Assembly: GCA_003524305.1 (NCBI GenBank)
Contig: DQHW01000029.1
Span: 4,175-68,174, forward strand
Length of the DNA: 64,000 bases
Direction of reading: 5' to 3'
Source of the DNA: Anaerolineaceae bacterium
GTDB lineage: Bacteria > Chloroflexota > Anaerolineae > Anaerolineales > Anaerolineaceae
The notes below the pieces were generated by a model that worked only from the letters and a program-made list of their open reading frames with translations, searched no databases and was not told where the DNA came from. Both the position numbers and the translations under genes were made by a program. Below, in pieces: positions 1 through 8,289 of this stretch (positions are counted from its first letter, which is position 1; each line of letters begins with the position of its first letter).

Positions 1-243
1 AATAATTACGATCATATTAAGGTTGTCAGACGCCACAATTTCATGGCCAATCGTGTTGGCAACTGCTACACCAAAAATAAATGGGCCACAAAACTCAGCA
101 ATAGCTGTCATAGCCAAGGCCATACGCGGTTGGATCGCACGAGAAGAAATCATTGTTGCGACAATATTACTTGAGTCATGAACGCCATTAAGGAAATCAA
201 AAATGATCGCCAAGGCAATTAAAACTATTAACAAAATAGGCAT
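1..243 (-). CDS. PiT-family phosphate permease, N-terminal 81 residues (runs off window)
   Basis: Translating the minus strand from the ATG at 243 gives 81 open codons to the window edge. They include the PiT signature stretch FDFLNGVHDSSN and later FGVAVANTIGHEIVAS. These match the start of the neighbouring permease at 302-1306 almost residue for residue, so this is a tandem paralogue. PiT proteins are inner-membrane, cation-coupled inorganic phosphate (sometimes sulfate) transporters. An AGGA ribosome site lies about 7 bases upstream of the start. The gene is the last visible member of the long minus-strand unit. The C-terminal half lies outside the window, so intactness cannot be judged. 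Confidence 0.88.
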   Translation of the reverse strand, partial: MPILLIVLIALAIIFDFLNGVHDSSNIVATMISSRAIQPRMALAMTAIAEFCGPFIFGVAVANTIGHEIVASDNLNMIVII

Positions 244-301
244 CACATGTTCCTAAAGTAGTTTTTCTACTTGTTTTTTTAGTTTTGGTACTGATTTGCG
301 G

Positions 302-1306
302 TTAAAAAAGCTTGATTATTGTGGGTATTCCAGTTTCTATGATCCAATAACTTCCGGCCCCTATGAGAGCTGTGGAAGGAATGGTTAATAACCAGGCTGA
401 CGCGATATCTCCAGCCACTCCCCAACGGACTTTGCTCATACGTTCCGCAGCCCCAACACCCATGATTGCCGTACTGACAACCTGGGTTGTGCTCACTGGT
501 CCACCCAATAGAGATGCTGTAATGATCACAATTGCGGAGGAGGCTTGAGCTGCGAACCCATGAACTGGACGTATCTTGTAAAACTTCGAACCAAGTGTTT
601 TTATAAGTTGCCAACCACCTAATGCTGTTCCAACACCGATTGCACTGGCACATATTAAAATTACCCAAAAAGGCACTTCAAAACTGGACTGAAAACCAGT
701 GATCACCAATCCCAAGGTAATAATCCCCATGGTTTTTTGAGCGTCATTCGTGCCGTGGCTGAGTGCAAGACCAATGGAGGTGATAATTTGAAGTTTTTTG
801 AAAACGCCATTGATTTTTGGAGAAGATTTCCATGAAAACAGGAATACGAGATTTGCGATGATTATGCCTGCGATAAAACCGACGATAGGTGAAGCGAATA
901 GTGCAATTAATACCTTGACCACACCACTCCAGATAATCACACGGAATCCTGCTGCCATAACAACCGCACCGATCAAACCCCCAATTAAAGCATGCGAAGA
1001 ACTGCTCGGAATTCCAAGAATCCATGTAAGTACATTCCAAAAAATAGCTGCCGCGCAGGCTGCAATAAGAACACTCATATTGATGGATTCTGCCGCAACG
1101 ATATCATGACCAATCGTTTTTGCAACTGCTACCCCAAAAATAAATGGACCTACAAAGTTAGCTGCAGCTGTCATATATAGGGCAATCCTTGGATGAATTG
1201 CCCGTGATGAGATCATGGTTGCAACCACATTACTCGAATCGTGGACTCCATTTAAGAAATCAAAAGCTAGCGCAAAAATAATCAATACAATTAACAGCGG
1301 TTCCAT
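302..1306 (-). CDS. pit: PiT-family inorganic phosphate transporter
   Basis: The 334-residue protein has the PHO4/PiT duplicated architecture: the GVHDSSN motif near residue 20 and its second-half counterpart LSHGTNDAQKTMG near residue 185, with about ten hydrophobic membrane spans. It should move phosphate with H+ or Na+ across the cytoplasmic membrane. It starts 10 bases after the DUF47 gene ends, a pairing (DUF47 accessory plus PiT) common in bacteria. An AAAGGA ribosome site precedes the ATG at 1306. Its position downstream of many HAD-family genes suggests it handles phosphate in the same physiological programme; that link is inference. Confidence 0.93.
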   Translation of the reverse strand: MEPLLIVLIIFALAFDFLNGVHDSSNVVATMISSRAIHPRIALYMTAAANFVGPFIFGVAVAKTIGHDIVAAESINMSVLIAACAAAIFWNVLTWILGIPSSSSHALIGGLIGAVVMAAGFRVIIWSGVVKVLIALFASPIVGFIAGIIIANLVFLFSWKSSPKINGVFKKLQIITSIGLALSHGTNDAQKTMGIITLGLVITGFQSSFEVPFWVILICASAIGVGTALGGWQLIKTLGSKFYKIRPVHGFAAQASSAIVIITASLLGGPVSTTQVVSTAIMGVGAAERMSKVRWGVAGDIASAWLLTIPSTALIGAGSYWIIETGIPTIIKLF

Positions 1307-1316
1307 TGACTATCCT

Positions 1317-1937
1317 TTAAGTGGTCTTAACCACAATATCCGCGAGAACGTTGGCTGCTTCGTCGCCCCGGTCTGCCGCATTGCTTAAGTGACGATAGAC
1401 TTCGCGTAGTTTTAACATTTTTACCAATTGTTTTGCATCATCAGTTTCGGTAAACATATCTGCCAGTGCTTCGCGATAAACATCTTCAATTTTATTTTCA
1501 TAGGCTTTGCAGCGTTGGGCATGCTCAAGGGTAACAGCGGGATGATCTTGAAGGCGGTCTACTGCATTTAAGATTTCAAAAGTTGCATCTTTCAAGAGTG
1601 AACATATGCGCACCATAAACGGAGTTGGTTCCACTTTAAGGATGACAATTTCTGTAATCGTGCTATAGGCATAATCAAGAATGTCGTCAACTGCACGTGA
1701 AAGTGCAAATATGTCTTCACGATCAAATGGAGTAATAAAGGTTTTGTTGAGTTCAGAAATTAGAATTCTTCTTGCTTCATCAGCTTCTTTTTCTTTTTCT
1801 CTTAGTTGATCAGCAAGTTTGGTGTCAGGTGTTGTCAAATATTCTTTGAGTATGTCAACGCCCTCAAGAGTCAGTTTTGCTTGCTCATGAATAAGGTGAA
1901 TAAATATATTTCGTCTTTTTTTAAAAATCTTAAGCAT
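1317..1937 (-). CDS. DUF47 family protein (PhoU-like, PiT accessory)
   Basis: The 206-residue, highly charged and predicted all-helical protein matches the DUF47/YkaA family, which is distantly related to PhoU. Typical stretches are the N-terminal FIHLIHEQAKLTLEG and the internal FDREDIFALSRAVDDILDY. DUF47 proteins are cytoplasmic and usually encoded next to PiT permeases, whose activity they are thought to modulate. Here the gene lies 10 bases upstream of pit. A strong AAGGAG site precedes the start. No catalytic motif is visible. Confidence 0.9.
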   Translation of the reverse strand: MLKIFKKRRNIFIHLIHEQAKLTLEGVDILKEYLTTPDTKLADQLREKEKEADEARRILISELNKTFITPFDREDIFALSRAVDDILDYAYSTITEIVILKVEPTPFMVRICSLLKDATFEILNAVDRLQDHPAVTLEHAQRCKAYENKIEDVYREALADMFTETDDAKQLVKMLKLREVYRHLSNAADRGDEAANVLADIVVKTT

Positions 1938-1956
1938 TTTTTTTCTCCTTTAAATT

Positions 1957-3618
1957 TTATATTCTGGAAACACACCCTGTGACCACCAGGGTTTCCATTC
2001 CAGACCGGATTTCTTCTTTGGTTAATTTCGAATCAACTTCCAAAGTTCGATATGAGAACTCGGGAAGAAATTTCGCGATTTTTGAAAAGTCAACATCTCC
2101 GCAGCCTGGTGAAAGGTGATCAACAATGCCCTGCACGTCATGCAAATGAACCCCCACGATGCGGTCTCCAAAATGGTTGAGCCACTCATCGAAATTGGCC
2201 AGCCCTAGCTCGGCGTGGATTTGCAGGTGACCAATATCAAATTGCCATCCCACCCAGCTCTGTTTAAATGCAGATAACAAAGATTGCAGTTCTTCAAAAA
2301 TAGGCATTTCGTAATAATGCAGACGATTTTCAAGACCCAACATGACGCCGCTGTCTGAGCTAAACGTCACCAACTCGGAAACACTTTTTAGCAGCGAATC
2401 AAGGTGAGGTTTACCTCTTTCAAGGCGATCATTAATCAATCGAATGCGCAAGTCATCATAGACAATGCTGCCTTTTTCACCATTGCGGTAAAGCGTGCGA
2501 ATTTGTTTATCCAGAGAATGATCACCAACCACACGCCCGGGGTGGATGACCACCAGAGAGGAACACAGGGCAATGGCCTGCTCAATAGTCCGTTTGATCA
2601 CATCCACACCCTTGATCCTGAGCGATTCATCCAGTGATGAAATCAACCAGTCTCTTTTATCAAGTTCCTTGGTGGAGATAATGGCCGGGCAGGGATCGTG
2701 AAGAGAACCCACATGAAATTGGTTCTGATTAAATTCATCAAATGCTTCTTGTGATACATTGTGGTTGAGTTCAAATCTGGCAAAACCCATATCACGCCCT
2801 TGTTGAAAAAGGGTCGAGATGGGCACGTTTTCTTTGATTCCCCACATGGTTGAAAGGGCGGCATCATATAGAAAGAATGACCTCTTGTCTTCTTTTTCAG
2901 TAGTGGAATTTCGGGGTGGCAGGATATTCAACAACTCTGACAAACTTGAAATCGTGTAATCAGGCTGCATGGGCACTATTTCAGATTCCTGGGTTTGATC
3001 TTTCCCGTTAATAGTGACTACTTTTCCGATGCCTGCTTCACGAGAACCGATAACATCTCTCGAAGGACGGTCGCCTACATATAAACATTCCTCGGGGCTT
3101 ACCTGGCATTCACGCGCCGCGGCGAGGAAAAGAGAGGGATGCGGTTTTCTTCTGCCAAATTTTGAAGCATAAATCACTGTTGAGAGCAATTCAAGAACGC
3201 CTGTACCTTCAAGAAAACGCGGAGAGGTGTGACTAATGGTGCCCAATTTATATCCGCGTTTGGCAAGCTCAGTCAGTGTAGTTACAGCATCCGGGTAGAT
3301 CATCTTGCTGCTCTTGGAGGTGCCCCATAACAATTGCAGTTTGTCGGCGTTCGCTTTGATAAGAGTTTCTGAATAGCGCTTTCCAAGAAATCTTATCCAT
3401 CTGTCTTCAATGGAATATTCAGAGAGTGTTTGTTTGCTCCAGGTTTTGTAGTTCTTTTCTTCCTTCTCAAGCGCGCCAACAAATTCATTGACATCGCACT
3501 TCTCGCCGAGAAGCGCCATCATGGCATGGATATTTGAGATTTCTCTTTGTTTATTCTTTTTCTTCATAACGAGTGTTCCGCCGATATCAAAAAAGATGGC
3601 TTTTGTTTGGGCTTTCAT
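1957..3618 (-). CDS. HAD-like domain fused to xylose-isomerase-like TIM barrel
   Basis: This 553-residue two-domain protein begins with a HAD domain (about residues 1-220). It has motif I FFDIGGTL, motif II TISHTS, motif III Lys in GRRKPHPSLF and motif IV YVGDRPSRDV. The second Asp of motif I (the usual acid/base at D+2) is Gly. From about residue 245 to the end it is an AP-endonuclease-2/xylose-isomerase-like barrel, with ELNH, SSLDES, IHPGRV, GLENR, FDIGH, VHLHD and LEVD as likely metal and substrate positions. A sugar or polyol phosphate substrate is plausible but not shown. It is a tandem paralogue of the next upstream gene (3666-5354), 47 bases away. The ribosome site is weak (GAAAGAAG). 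Confidence 0.85.
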   Translation of the reverse strand: MKAQTKAIFFDIGGTLVMKKKNKQREISNIHAMMALLGEKCDVNEFVGALEKEEKNYKTWSKQTLSEYSIEDRWIRFLGKRYSETLIKANADKLQLLWGTSKSSKMIYPDAVTTLTELAKRGYKLGTISHTSPRFLEGTGVLELLSTVIYASKFGRRKPHPSLFLAAARECQVSPEECLYVGDRPSRDVIGSREAGIGKVVTINGKDQTQESEIVPMQPDYTISSLSELLNILPPRNSTTEKEDKRSFFLYDAALSTMWGIKENVPISTLFQQGRDMGFARFELNHNVSQEAFDEFNQNQFHVGSLHDPCPAIISTKELDKRDWLISSLDESLRIKGVDVIKRTIEQAIALCSSLVVIHPGRVVGDHSLDKQIRTLYRNGEKGSIVYDDLRIRLINDRLERGKPHLDSLLKSVSELVTFSSDSGVMLGLENRLHYYEMPIFEELQSLLSAFKQSWVGWQFDIGHLQIHAELGLANFDEWLNHFGDRIVGVHLHDVQGIVDHLSPGCGDVDFSKIAKFLPEFSYRTLEVDSKLTKEEIRSGMETLVVTGCVSRI

Positions 3619-3665
3619 ATTAATATCTTCTTTCGATTATTTCTAATAATTAGATTGTATGTCGA

Positions 3666-5354
3666 TTAAAGTTTCTTCACAATTCCCATCGTCACCAATA
3701 ATTCAGTGCCATCGATCAGTTCTTGTTGGGTAGCCTGTGGACCTACTTCAAGAGTGCGATAGGCATACTCAGGGATGTACTTCGCTACCATTTCAAAATC
3801 TATATCGCCATGACCGGGTGTCTGATGATCAGTGATGCCTTTTACATCGTGCATGTGAATGGCAACAATGCGTTTTCCATACCGTTTTAACCATTCTTCA
3901 TGGTCTTCAAGCCCTAACGCGGATAAGGTTTGGGCATGCCCCATGTCATATTGAAAACCATACCAAGGCTCATCACATAAATCCAAAAGCAAACCCATTT
4001 CATCGATTAGAGGGATATCGTAATATCTGTACCTGTTTTCAAGGCCGATGCTCATTTTGACTGATTTGGCATATTCAATGATCTCATGCAGACTTCTTTT
4101 AACTGCTTCAAGATGCGGACTTACTTTACTTTTGCGGTCTGCCACCATGGCATTCGTAAGTTCTTCGTATTCCTGTGAACCAAATAATCCTTGGTCATAC
4201 ATGGCGCGCAAACGTTTATCCATGGATCGATCGCCATTGACCTGGCCTGGGTGTAGAATGACAGAACTGGCTCCAAGTTTTACTGCAAGGTCAATCGTAC
4301 GCAGGGTAACATCCACACCTTTCTTGCGGTTTGTTTCATCAAGAGATGAAATCAACCAATCTTTTTTCTTGAGTTCATTCATGCTGAAATATGCCGGGCA
4401 GGGATCATGGACGTTGCCTGCGCGGAAATGGTTGAAATCGATTTCTTCAAGCATGGCCGGAGAAATGGCATGGTTCAATTCAAGCCTTGCGAATCCCAAT
4501 TGCCGACCAACTGCAAATGTTTCGCCAAAAGGCATTTTTTGACCCACATTCCACATGGTTGAGAGCGCCGCATCGTAAAGAAATTCTGGCTGCAAGGCTT
4601 TTACCTCAACCTGGGGGAGGTCTTTGTGATCAGGGAAAATATCCAACAGCTCGGGCAAACGGCTGATTAAATGGTCGGGATTCATGGGCACGTTTTCTTT
4701 TTTCTCATGCTTCAATCCGGCTGCCTGGATGATAACCACCTTCGAAAAACCGGCTTCTCGGGCGCCAACCACATCACGTGAAGGGCGGTCACCGATGTAA
4801 GCACACTCTTCAGGGCGAACACCAAGTGCTCTGGTGGCATCCAGAAATAATGAAGGGTGGGGTTTACGTCTGCCGTAAACTGCAGACAGGATGACCGAAG
4901 AAAAGAGGTGGTTGATCCCATTTTCTTCGAGCAAAGCAGGCACTTCAACAGATGAGGTGGTGTTGCTGATGATGCATAATTTATATCCGCGTTCGGCTAG
5001 TGTCTTTATCGTTTCTACCGCATTTGGCAGCAATTTCTTCTTGCCTTTTGAGTTGCGCCAAAGCTGATTTAGCTTTATGGCATTTTCACGAATAAATTCG
5101 AGCCTGGATTGATCAGGATACATAAACCTGACCCATAATTCCTGTTCAGTTAATTCGACTAAAGATTTTTTAGCCCATTTACGGTAATCCTTTTCACCGC
5201 GTGTGAGCCTGGTTTTGAGAGAATCGACCGTGCCCTCGTAGCCCAGGAATGAGCGTATTTCTTCTAAAATTATTATTTCTCGGCCGTCAACTCTCTCAGT
5301 AAAACGAAGAGTACCGCCGACATCAAATAGAATGGCATTGATTGTCTGTTTCAT
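3666..5354 (-). CDS. HAD-like domain fused to xylose-isomerase-like TIM barrel (paralogue)
   Basis: The 562-residue protein has the same architecture as the 1957-3618 product. A HAD domain (about 1-225) has ILFDVGGTL, SNTTSS, GRRKPHPSLF and YIGDRPSRDV; an isomerase/epimerase-like TIM barrel (about 265-562) has ELNH, SSLDET, LHPGQV, GLENR, YDMGH, IHMHD and LEVG. The residue two after the HAD nucleophile Asp is Gly instead of Asp. The start ATG overlaps the stop of the HAD-HAD gene by one base (TAATG), implying translational coupling. The fusion suggests dephosphorylation or another HAD reaction coupled to isomerisation of a sugar-like compound. The substrate is unknown. Confidence 0.85.
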   Translation of the reverse strand: MKQTINAILFDVGGTLRFTERVDGREIIILEEIRSFLGYEGTVDSLKTRLTRGEKDYRKWAKKSLVELTEQELWVRFMYPDQSRLEFIRENAIKLNQLWRNSKGKKKLLPNAVETIKTLAERGYKLCIISNTTSSVEVPALLEENGINHLFSSVILSAVYGRRKPHPSLFLDATRALGVRPEECAYIGDRPSRDVVGAREAGFSKVVIIQAAGLKHEKKENVPMNPDHLISRLPELLDIFPDHKDLPQVEVKALQPEFLYDAALSTMWNVGQKMPFGETFAVGRQLGFARLELNHAISPAMLEEIDFNHFRAGNVHDPCPAYFSMNELKKKDWLISSLDETNRKKGVDVTLRTIDLAVKLGASSVILHPGQVNGDRSMDKRLRAMYDQGLFGSQEYEELTNAMVADRKSKVSPHLEAVKRSLHEIIEYAKSVKMSIGLENRYRYYDIPLIDEMGLLLDLCDEPWYGFQYDMGHAQTLSALGLEDHEEWLKRYGKRIVAIHMHDVKGITDHQTPGHGDIDFEMVAKYIPEYAYRTLEVGPQATQQELIDGTELLVTMGIVKKL

Positions 5355-6799
5355 TATTGTTTTGCCTGTCCAAACTCCCCAGACAATAAAGTTAATAATT
5401 CTGGAAAATTTTCAATATATTTATCTGCAACCGCTGATTTTTCGTAATTGTAGGCGATGGTTTTGAACCCAACCTTGCGGGCTCCTTCAAGTTCTGTAGA
5501 TTTATGCCCAACAAATACAGTTTCTTCCGGGTTGAGTCCAGCCTGTATGAGTGCTTCTTCATATAATATGGATGCAGGCTTGCGTACGCCCAAGTCTTTG
5601 GAACTGATAATGATATCCCATATGTGACCAAACCCTTCTTTTTCAAACCATTTGAGTTTGATTGTATAGGGAAGTGCGGTGTCGGTGATGATGCCCAGCA
5701 GGTAGCCCTGATCTTTTAACGCTTTTATTGTTTCAGGTACACCGTCAAAAATAGCGACAGTATCATCATCCAGGTCAAGCGCAGCAACACCATCCTGAAT
5801 CAGTTTTTCATCGGTAAAGCCGTAAAGTTCAACTGTTTGACGATAGTAATCTTGGCGATCTACTTTACCCTGGAAGGCAAGTTCTCGAACCTTTTTTGCT
5901 TTTTGATCCAATTCAGGTTCTGGATTGAAAATTTTACCTTTAAGAAAATTCTTAAAATTGAGGTGTTTTTGAGGGCGATAATACAAAATATCTCCAGCAT
6001 CGAAGAAGACTGCTTTAATTTTTCGAGTCATCTCAACTTTTGCAAATATTTTGTCTTGTTCCATTTCTTTTTCGAGCAGTGGAATCAATTGCATCATATT
6101 ATCAATCTCGGCGTCTGGAGTAGCCCCTTCATCAGGGTCTCCATCATCGAAGATATGTGAGATTTTTACTGAAAGTCTGAAACCCGCACGGTATGAACCC
6201 AGGATGTCGCGGTTGATCTTATCACCTACGTAGACGCAGCTTCCTGTGGGAACTTTTGCCAACCGGGCGGCATGATAAAAAATAGATGGATCTGGTTTGC
6301 GAAGTCCAAATTGGGATGTAAGAACGATTGGATCGAAATAATCAATAATGCCGTATTGTGTAAGGTTATCAGGAACCTGGCGTTGGCTCTGACAATTGCT
6401 GATGATGCCCATGGAAAGTCCCATGGATTTAATAGCTGCCAGAACCTCTGGCATTTCTGGCCGCATTTCTCGATAATAAAAGGTTGTTTCATATAAATAT
6501 GTCAGGTCTTCAGCGATTGAAGCAAGTGAATCATCAGGGAATTGATAATCTCTCAGTACAAATCTTTTCCAAACTTCGAAAGGTTTTAATTCAATCAGTG
6601 ATGCGCGATTCCATTTGTGATATGACGAAATTCCACGTGAAACCAGGTCAGTCAAAGCCTCGTCAGTAAGTTCTAAGTTGATGTTTGCCCGTAGAAAAGT
6701 ATCACGAAATTGTGGAATACTTTTTACTTTGAGTTCGCGATTTGTCCAAAAACTCTGGATTGTACCGCCCATATCGAAGAAGACTGTTTTAAGTTTCAT
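5354..6799 (-). CDS. Tandem HAD-HAD fusion protein
   Basis: The 481-residue protein consists of two complete HAD domains. Domain 1 (about 1-245) has FFDMGGTIQ, ISNCQS, GLRKPDPSIF and YVGDKINRDI. A short linker leads to domain 2 (about 258-481), with FFDAGDILY, ITDTAL, GVRKPASILY and FVGHKSTELEG. In domain 2 the motif IV Asp is His, and both domains lack the D+2 Asp of motif I. Domain 2 resembles the stand-alone HAD at 34045-34710 (FFDAAGILY, FVGHLGIELEG), so the fusion joins two subfamilies. It lies between the transporter lipoprotein gene and the HAD-TIM genes. The function is not known; a phosphatase or a non-hydrolytic HAD role is possible. Confidence 0.85.
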   Translation of the reverse strand: MKLKTVFFDMGGTIQSFWTNRELKVKSIPQFRDTFLRANINLELTDEALTDLVSRGISSYHKWNRASLIELKPFEVWKRFVLRDYQFPDDSLASIAEDLTYLYETTFYYREMRPEMPEVLAAIKSMGLSMGIISNCQSQRQVPDNLTQYGIIDYFDPIVLTSQFGLRKPDPSIFYHAARLAKVPTGSCVYVGDKINRDILGSYRAGFRLSVKISHIFDDGDPDEGATPDAEIDNMMQLIPLLEKEMEQDKIFAKVEMTRKIKAVFFDAGDILYYRPQKHLNFKNFLKGKIFNPEPELDQKAKKVRELAFQGKVDRQDYYRQTVELYGFTDEKLIQDGVAALDLDDDTVAIFDGVPETIKALKDQGYLLGIITDTALPYTIKLKWFEKEGFGHIWDIIISSKDLGVRKPASILYEEALIQAGLNPEETVFVGHKSTELEGARKVGFKTIAYNYEKSAVADKYIENFPELLTLLSGEFGQAKQ

Positions 6800-6871
6800 G
6801 AGAATTACTACTCCAGTGATTATTGGCCGTGCTATTTCAGCACCAATAAATTAATTTCAGTTGTGGAATGG

Positions 6872-6904
6872 TTGGGCACGGACCGGAAAAGCATCCGTGC
6901 CCAA
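6872..6904 (-). terminator. Hairpin downstream of the solute-binding lipoprotein gene
   Basis: An 11-bp perfect inverted repeat (arms 6872-6882 and 6894-6904, core GGGCACGG/CCGTGCCC) lies in the 129-base gap between the lipoprotein gene and the HAD-HAD gene. No T-run follows, so it is more likely an mRNA-stabilising or partial-termination hairpin that raises lipoprotein expression than a full terminator. Confidence 0.55.
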
Positions 6905-6928
6905 AGATTGACTAATCGATCTTGAAAA

Positions 6929-8155
6929 TTATTTTCCGAGGTTCAACAGATAGAAGTCACGAGCCTGAATCATGTTATCGTAAGCGTATTGCTCATCGAT
7001 GAACCAGGTCATGGTCATCATTTCATCTAAAGGTTTCTGACCTTCAGGAACTTCATATGTGGAATCAGTGAAATAGGTGCCGAATTTAGCCCAAGGATCG
7101 CGGCCATCTGCTCCGACAACGAATTTAACCCACAGTTTTGCAGCATTGACGTGGGGAGCCTGGTTGAGGATGCCCAAGTAACTCTGGCTTTGAACACCAA
7201 GAGCAGGTTGGACGCCCCAACAGGGTTCGAATGCCAAGACGCCATCCATGACATCAGCCATATTGGAGTAGGAGGTCAAGGCCATATAGCTGTCGGTCAT
7301 GCCTGGGGTTGCGAAGGCTGAGTCGACTTCATCACCACCGGGTTGAGGGATGGGGCCATTCTGAGCGAAACGTTTGAGCCATAACCAACCAGCATCGGGT
7401 GTGTCTGCATCCAGCTCAGGAGCGGATCCATAGAGGTCAACATAAGCAGCTTCTACTTCATCAGCGTGAGCAGCGATGGTGAGCAATTTGCTCAAGGTTG
7501 AGGCATCATTCAAAGGATCTTCGATGAAGAATTTGCCTTTCCATTCTGGTTGGGTAAGTTCCCAGATATTGGTGATGGGGCAGGTTTCGTTTAACTCAGA
7601 GTTGTATGCGAAAATGCTGGTACCCAAGCGTGCCATTAACAAAGGCTGGGTGTATTCATCTGAAATCAGACCTGCGACACTGTCGGGGACAAAACGCCAT
7701 ACATATTGTTTGGGTAAGACGTTGCCGACGAGTTCTGCACCACCACTGCTGAACCAGACATCACCAGTGAATGCACCGGCTTTTTGTTCTTCAATGGTTT
7801 TTTGTAAGACATCATCTCCACCGAGGTCGAAGGCCTGCACGGCGATTCCGGGGTAGGCTTCCATGAATGCTTCAGCGGCTTTTTCAACCTTGGAACTGTT
7901 GGCATAGACCAAAAGGGTTCCTTCAGCTTTGGCTGCTTCTTCAATTGCGGCCCAATCTTGGGTGTCTGTCTGGTAGGGGCCGACTTCATTGTCTTTTGCC
8001 CATTGTTCAGCAGCGCTGAGAGGAGCATCGGCGGCTGCTTCGGTGGCTGCAGGGCTATCTACAGCAGGTGCTTCTGTTGCGGCAGGTGCTTTTGCACATG
8101 CGGCCAGGAAGCAAATCAAAACAATAATTGTTACAATCTTCACGAACGGTTTCAT
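6929..8155 (-). CDS. ABC transporter substrate-binding lipoprotein, FbpA/AfuA-like
   Basis: The 408-residue protein has a lipoprotein signal with lipobox LAAC (Cys20) and an Ala/Thr/Glu/Pro linker (APAATEAPAV). The rest is an extracellular solute-binding domain of the Fe3+-type/AfuA family (AKAEGTLLVYANSS near the start). There is no Tyr-Tyr pair anywhere, so the classical ferric-ion ligand pair is not evident. Some members of this family bind hexose phosphates. It is encoded last in a permease-ATPase-lipoprotein set, with a 134-base gap and a good GGAG site in front. The product is a clear paralogue of the 29781-31010 protein. The ligand is unknown; a phosphorylated sugar is inferred from the regulator and HAD neighbours. 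Confidence 0.88.
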   Translation of the reverse strand: MKPFVKIVTIIVLICFLAACAKAPAATEAPAVDSPAATEAAADAPLSAAEQWAKDNEVGPYQTDTQDWAAIEEAAKAEGTLLVYANSSKVEKAAEAFMEAYPGIAVQAFDLGGDDVLQKTIEEQKAGAFTGDVWFSSGGAELVGNVLPKQYVWRFVPDSVAGLISDEYTQPLLMARLGTSIFAYNSELNETCPITNIWELTQPEWKGKFFIEDPLNDASTLSKLLTIAAHADEVEAAYVDLYGSAPELDADTPDAGWLWLKRFAQNGPIPQPGGDEVDSAFATPGMTDSYMALTSYSNMADVMDGVLAFEPCWGVQPALGVQSQSYLGILNQAPHVNAAKLWVKFVVGADGRDPWAKFGTYFTDSTYEVPEGQKPLDEMMTMTWFIDEQYAYDNMIQARDFYLLNLGK

Positions 8156-8289
8156 TATCTTCTCCTTGTAGAATAAGAATCAAACACACTTCGTTACCCG
8201 ATAATCCTAAGCTGGCTTTTTTGTTTGGTTGGGTTCCTCCTTGTACTGTTCTCTGAATAATTATTAATAGAGTAAAAAAACCTGCAAAA

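Noticed and set aside
6929..8155. Ferric iron uptake as the job of the FbpA-like transporters
   Set aside because: No Tyr-Tyr pair is visible in either lipoprotein, no iron regulator or siderophore gene is near, and the RpiR regulators point to sugar phosphates. It is not excluded, only less likely.
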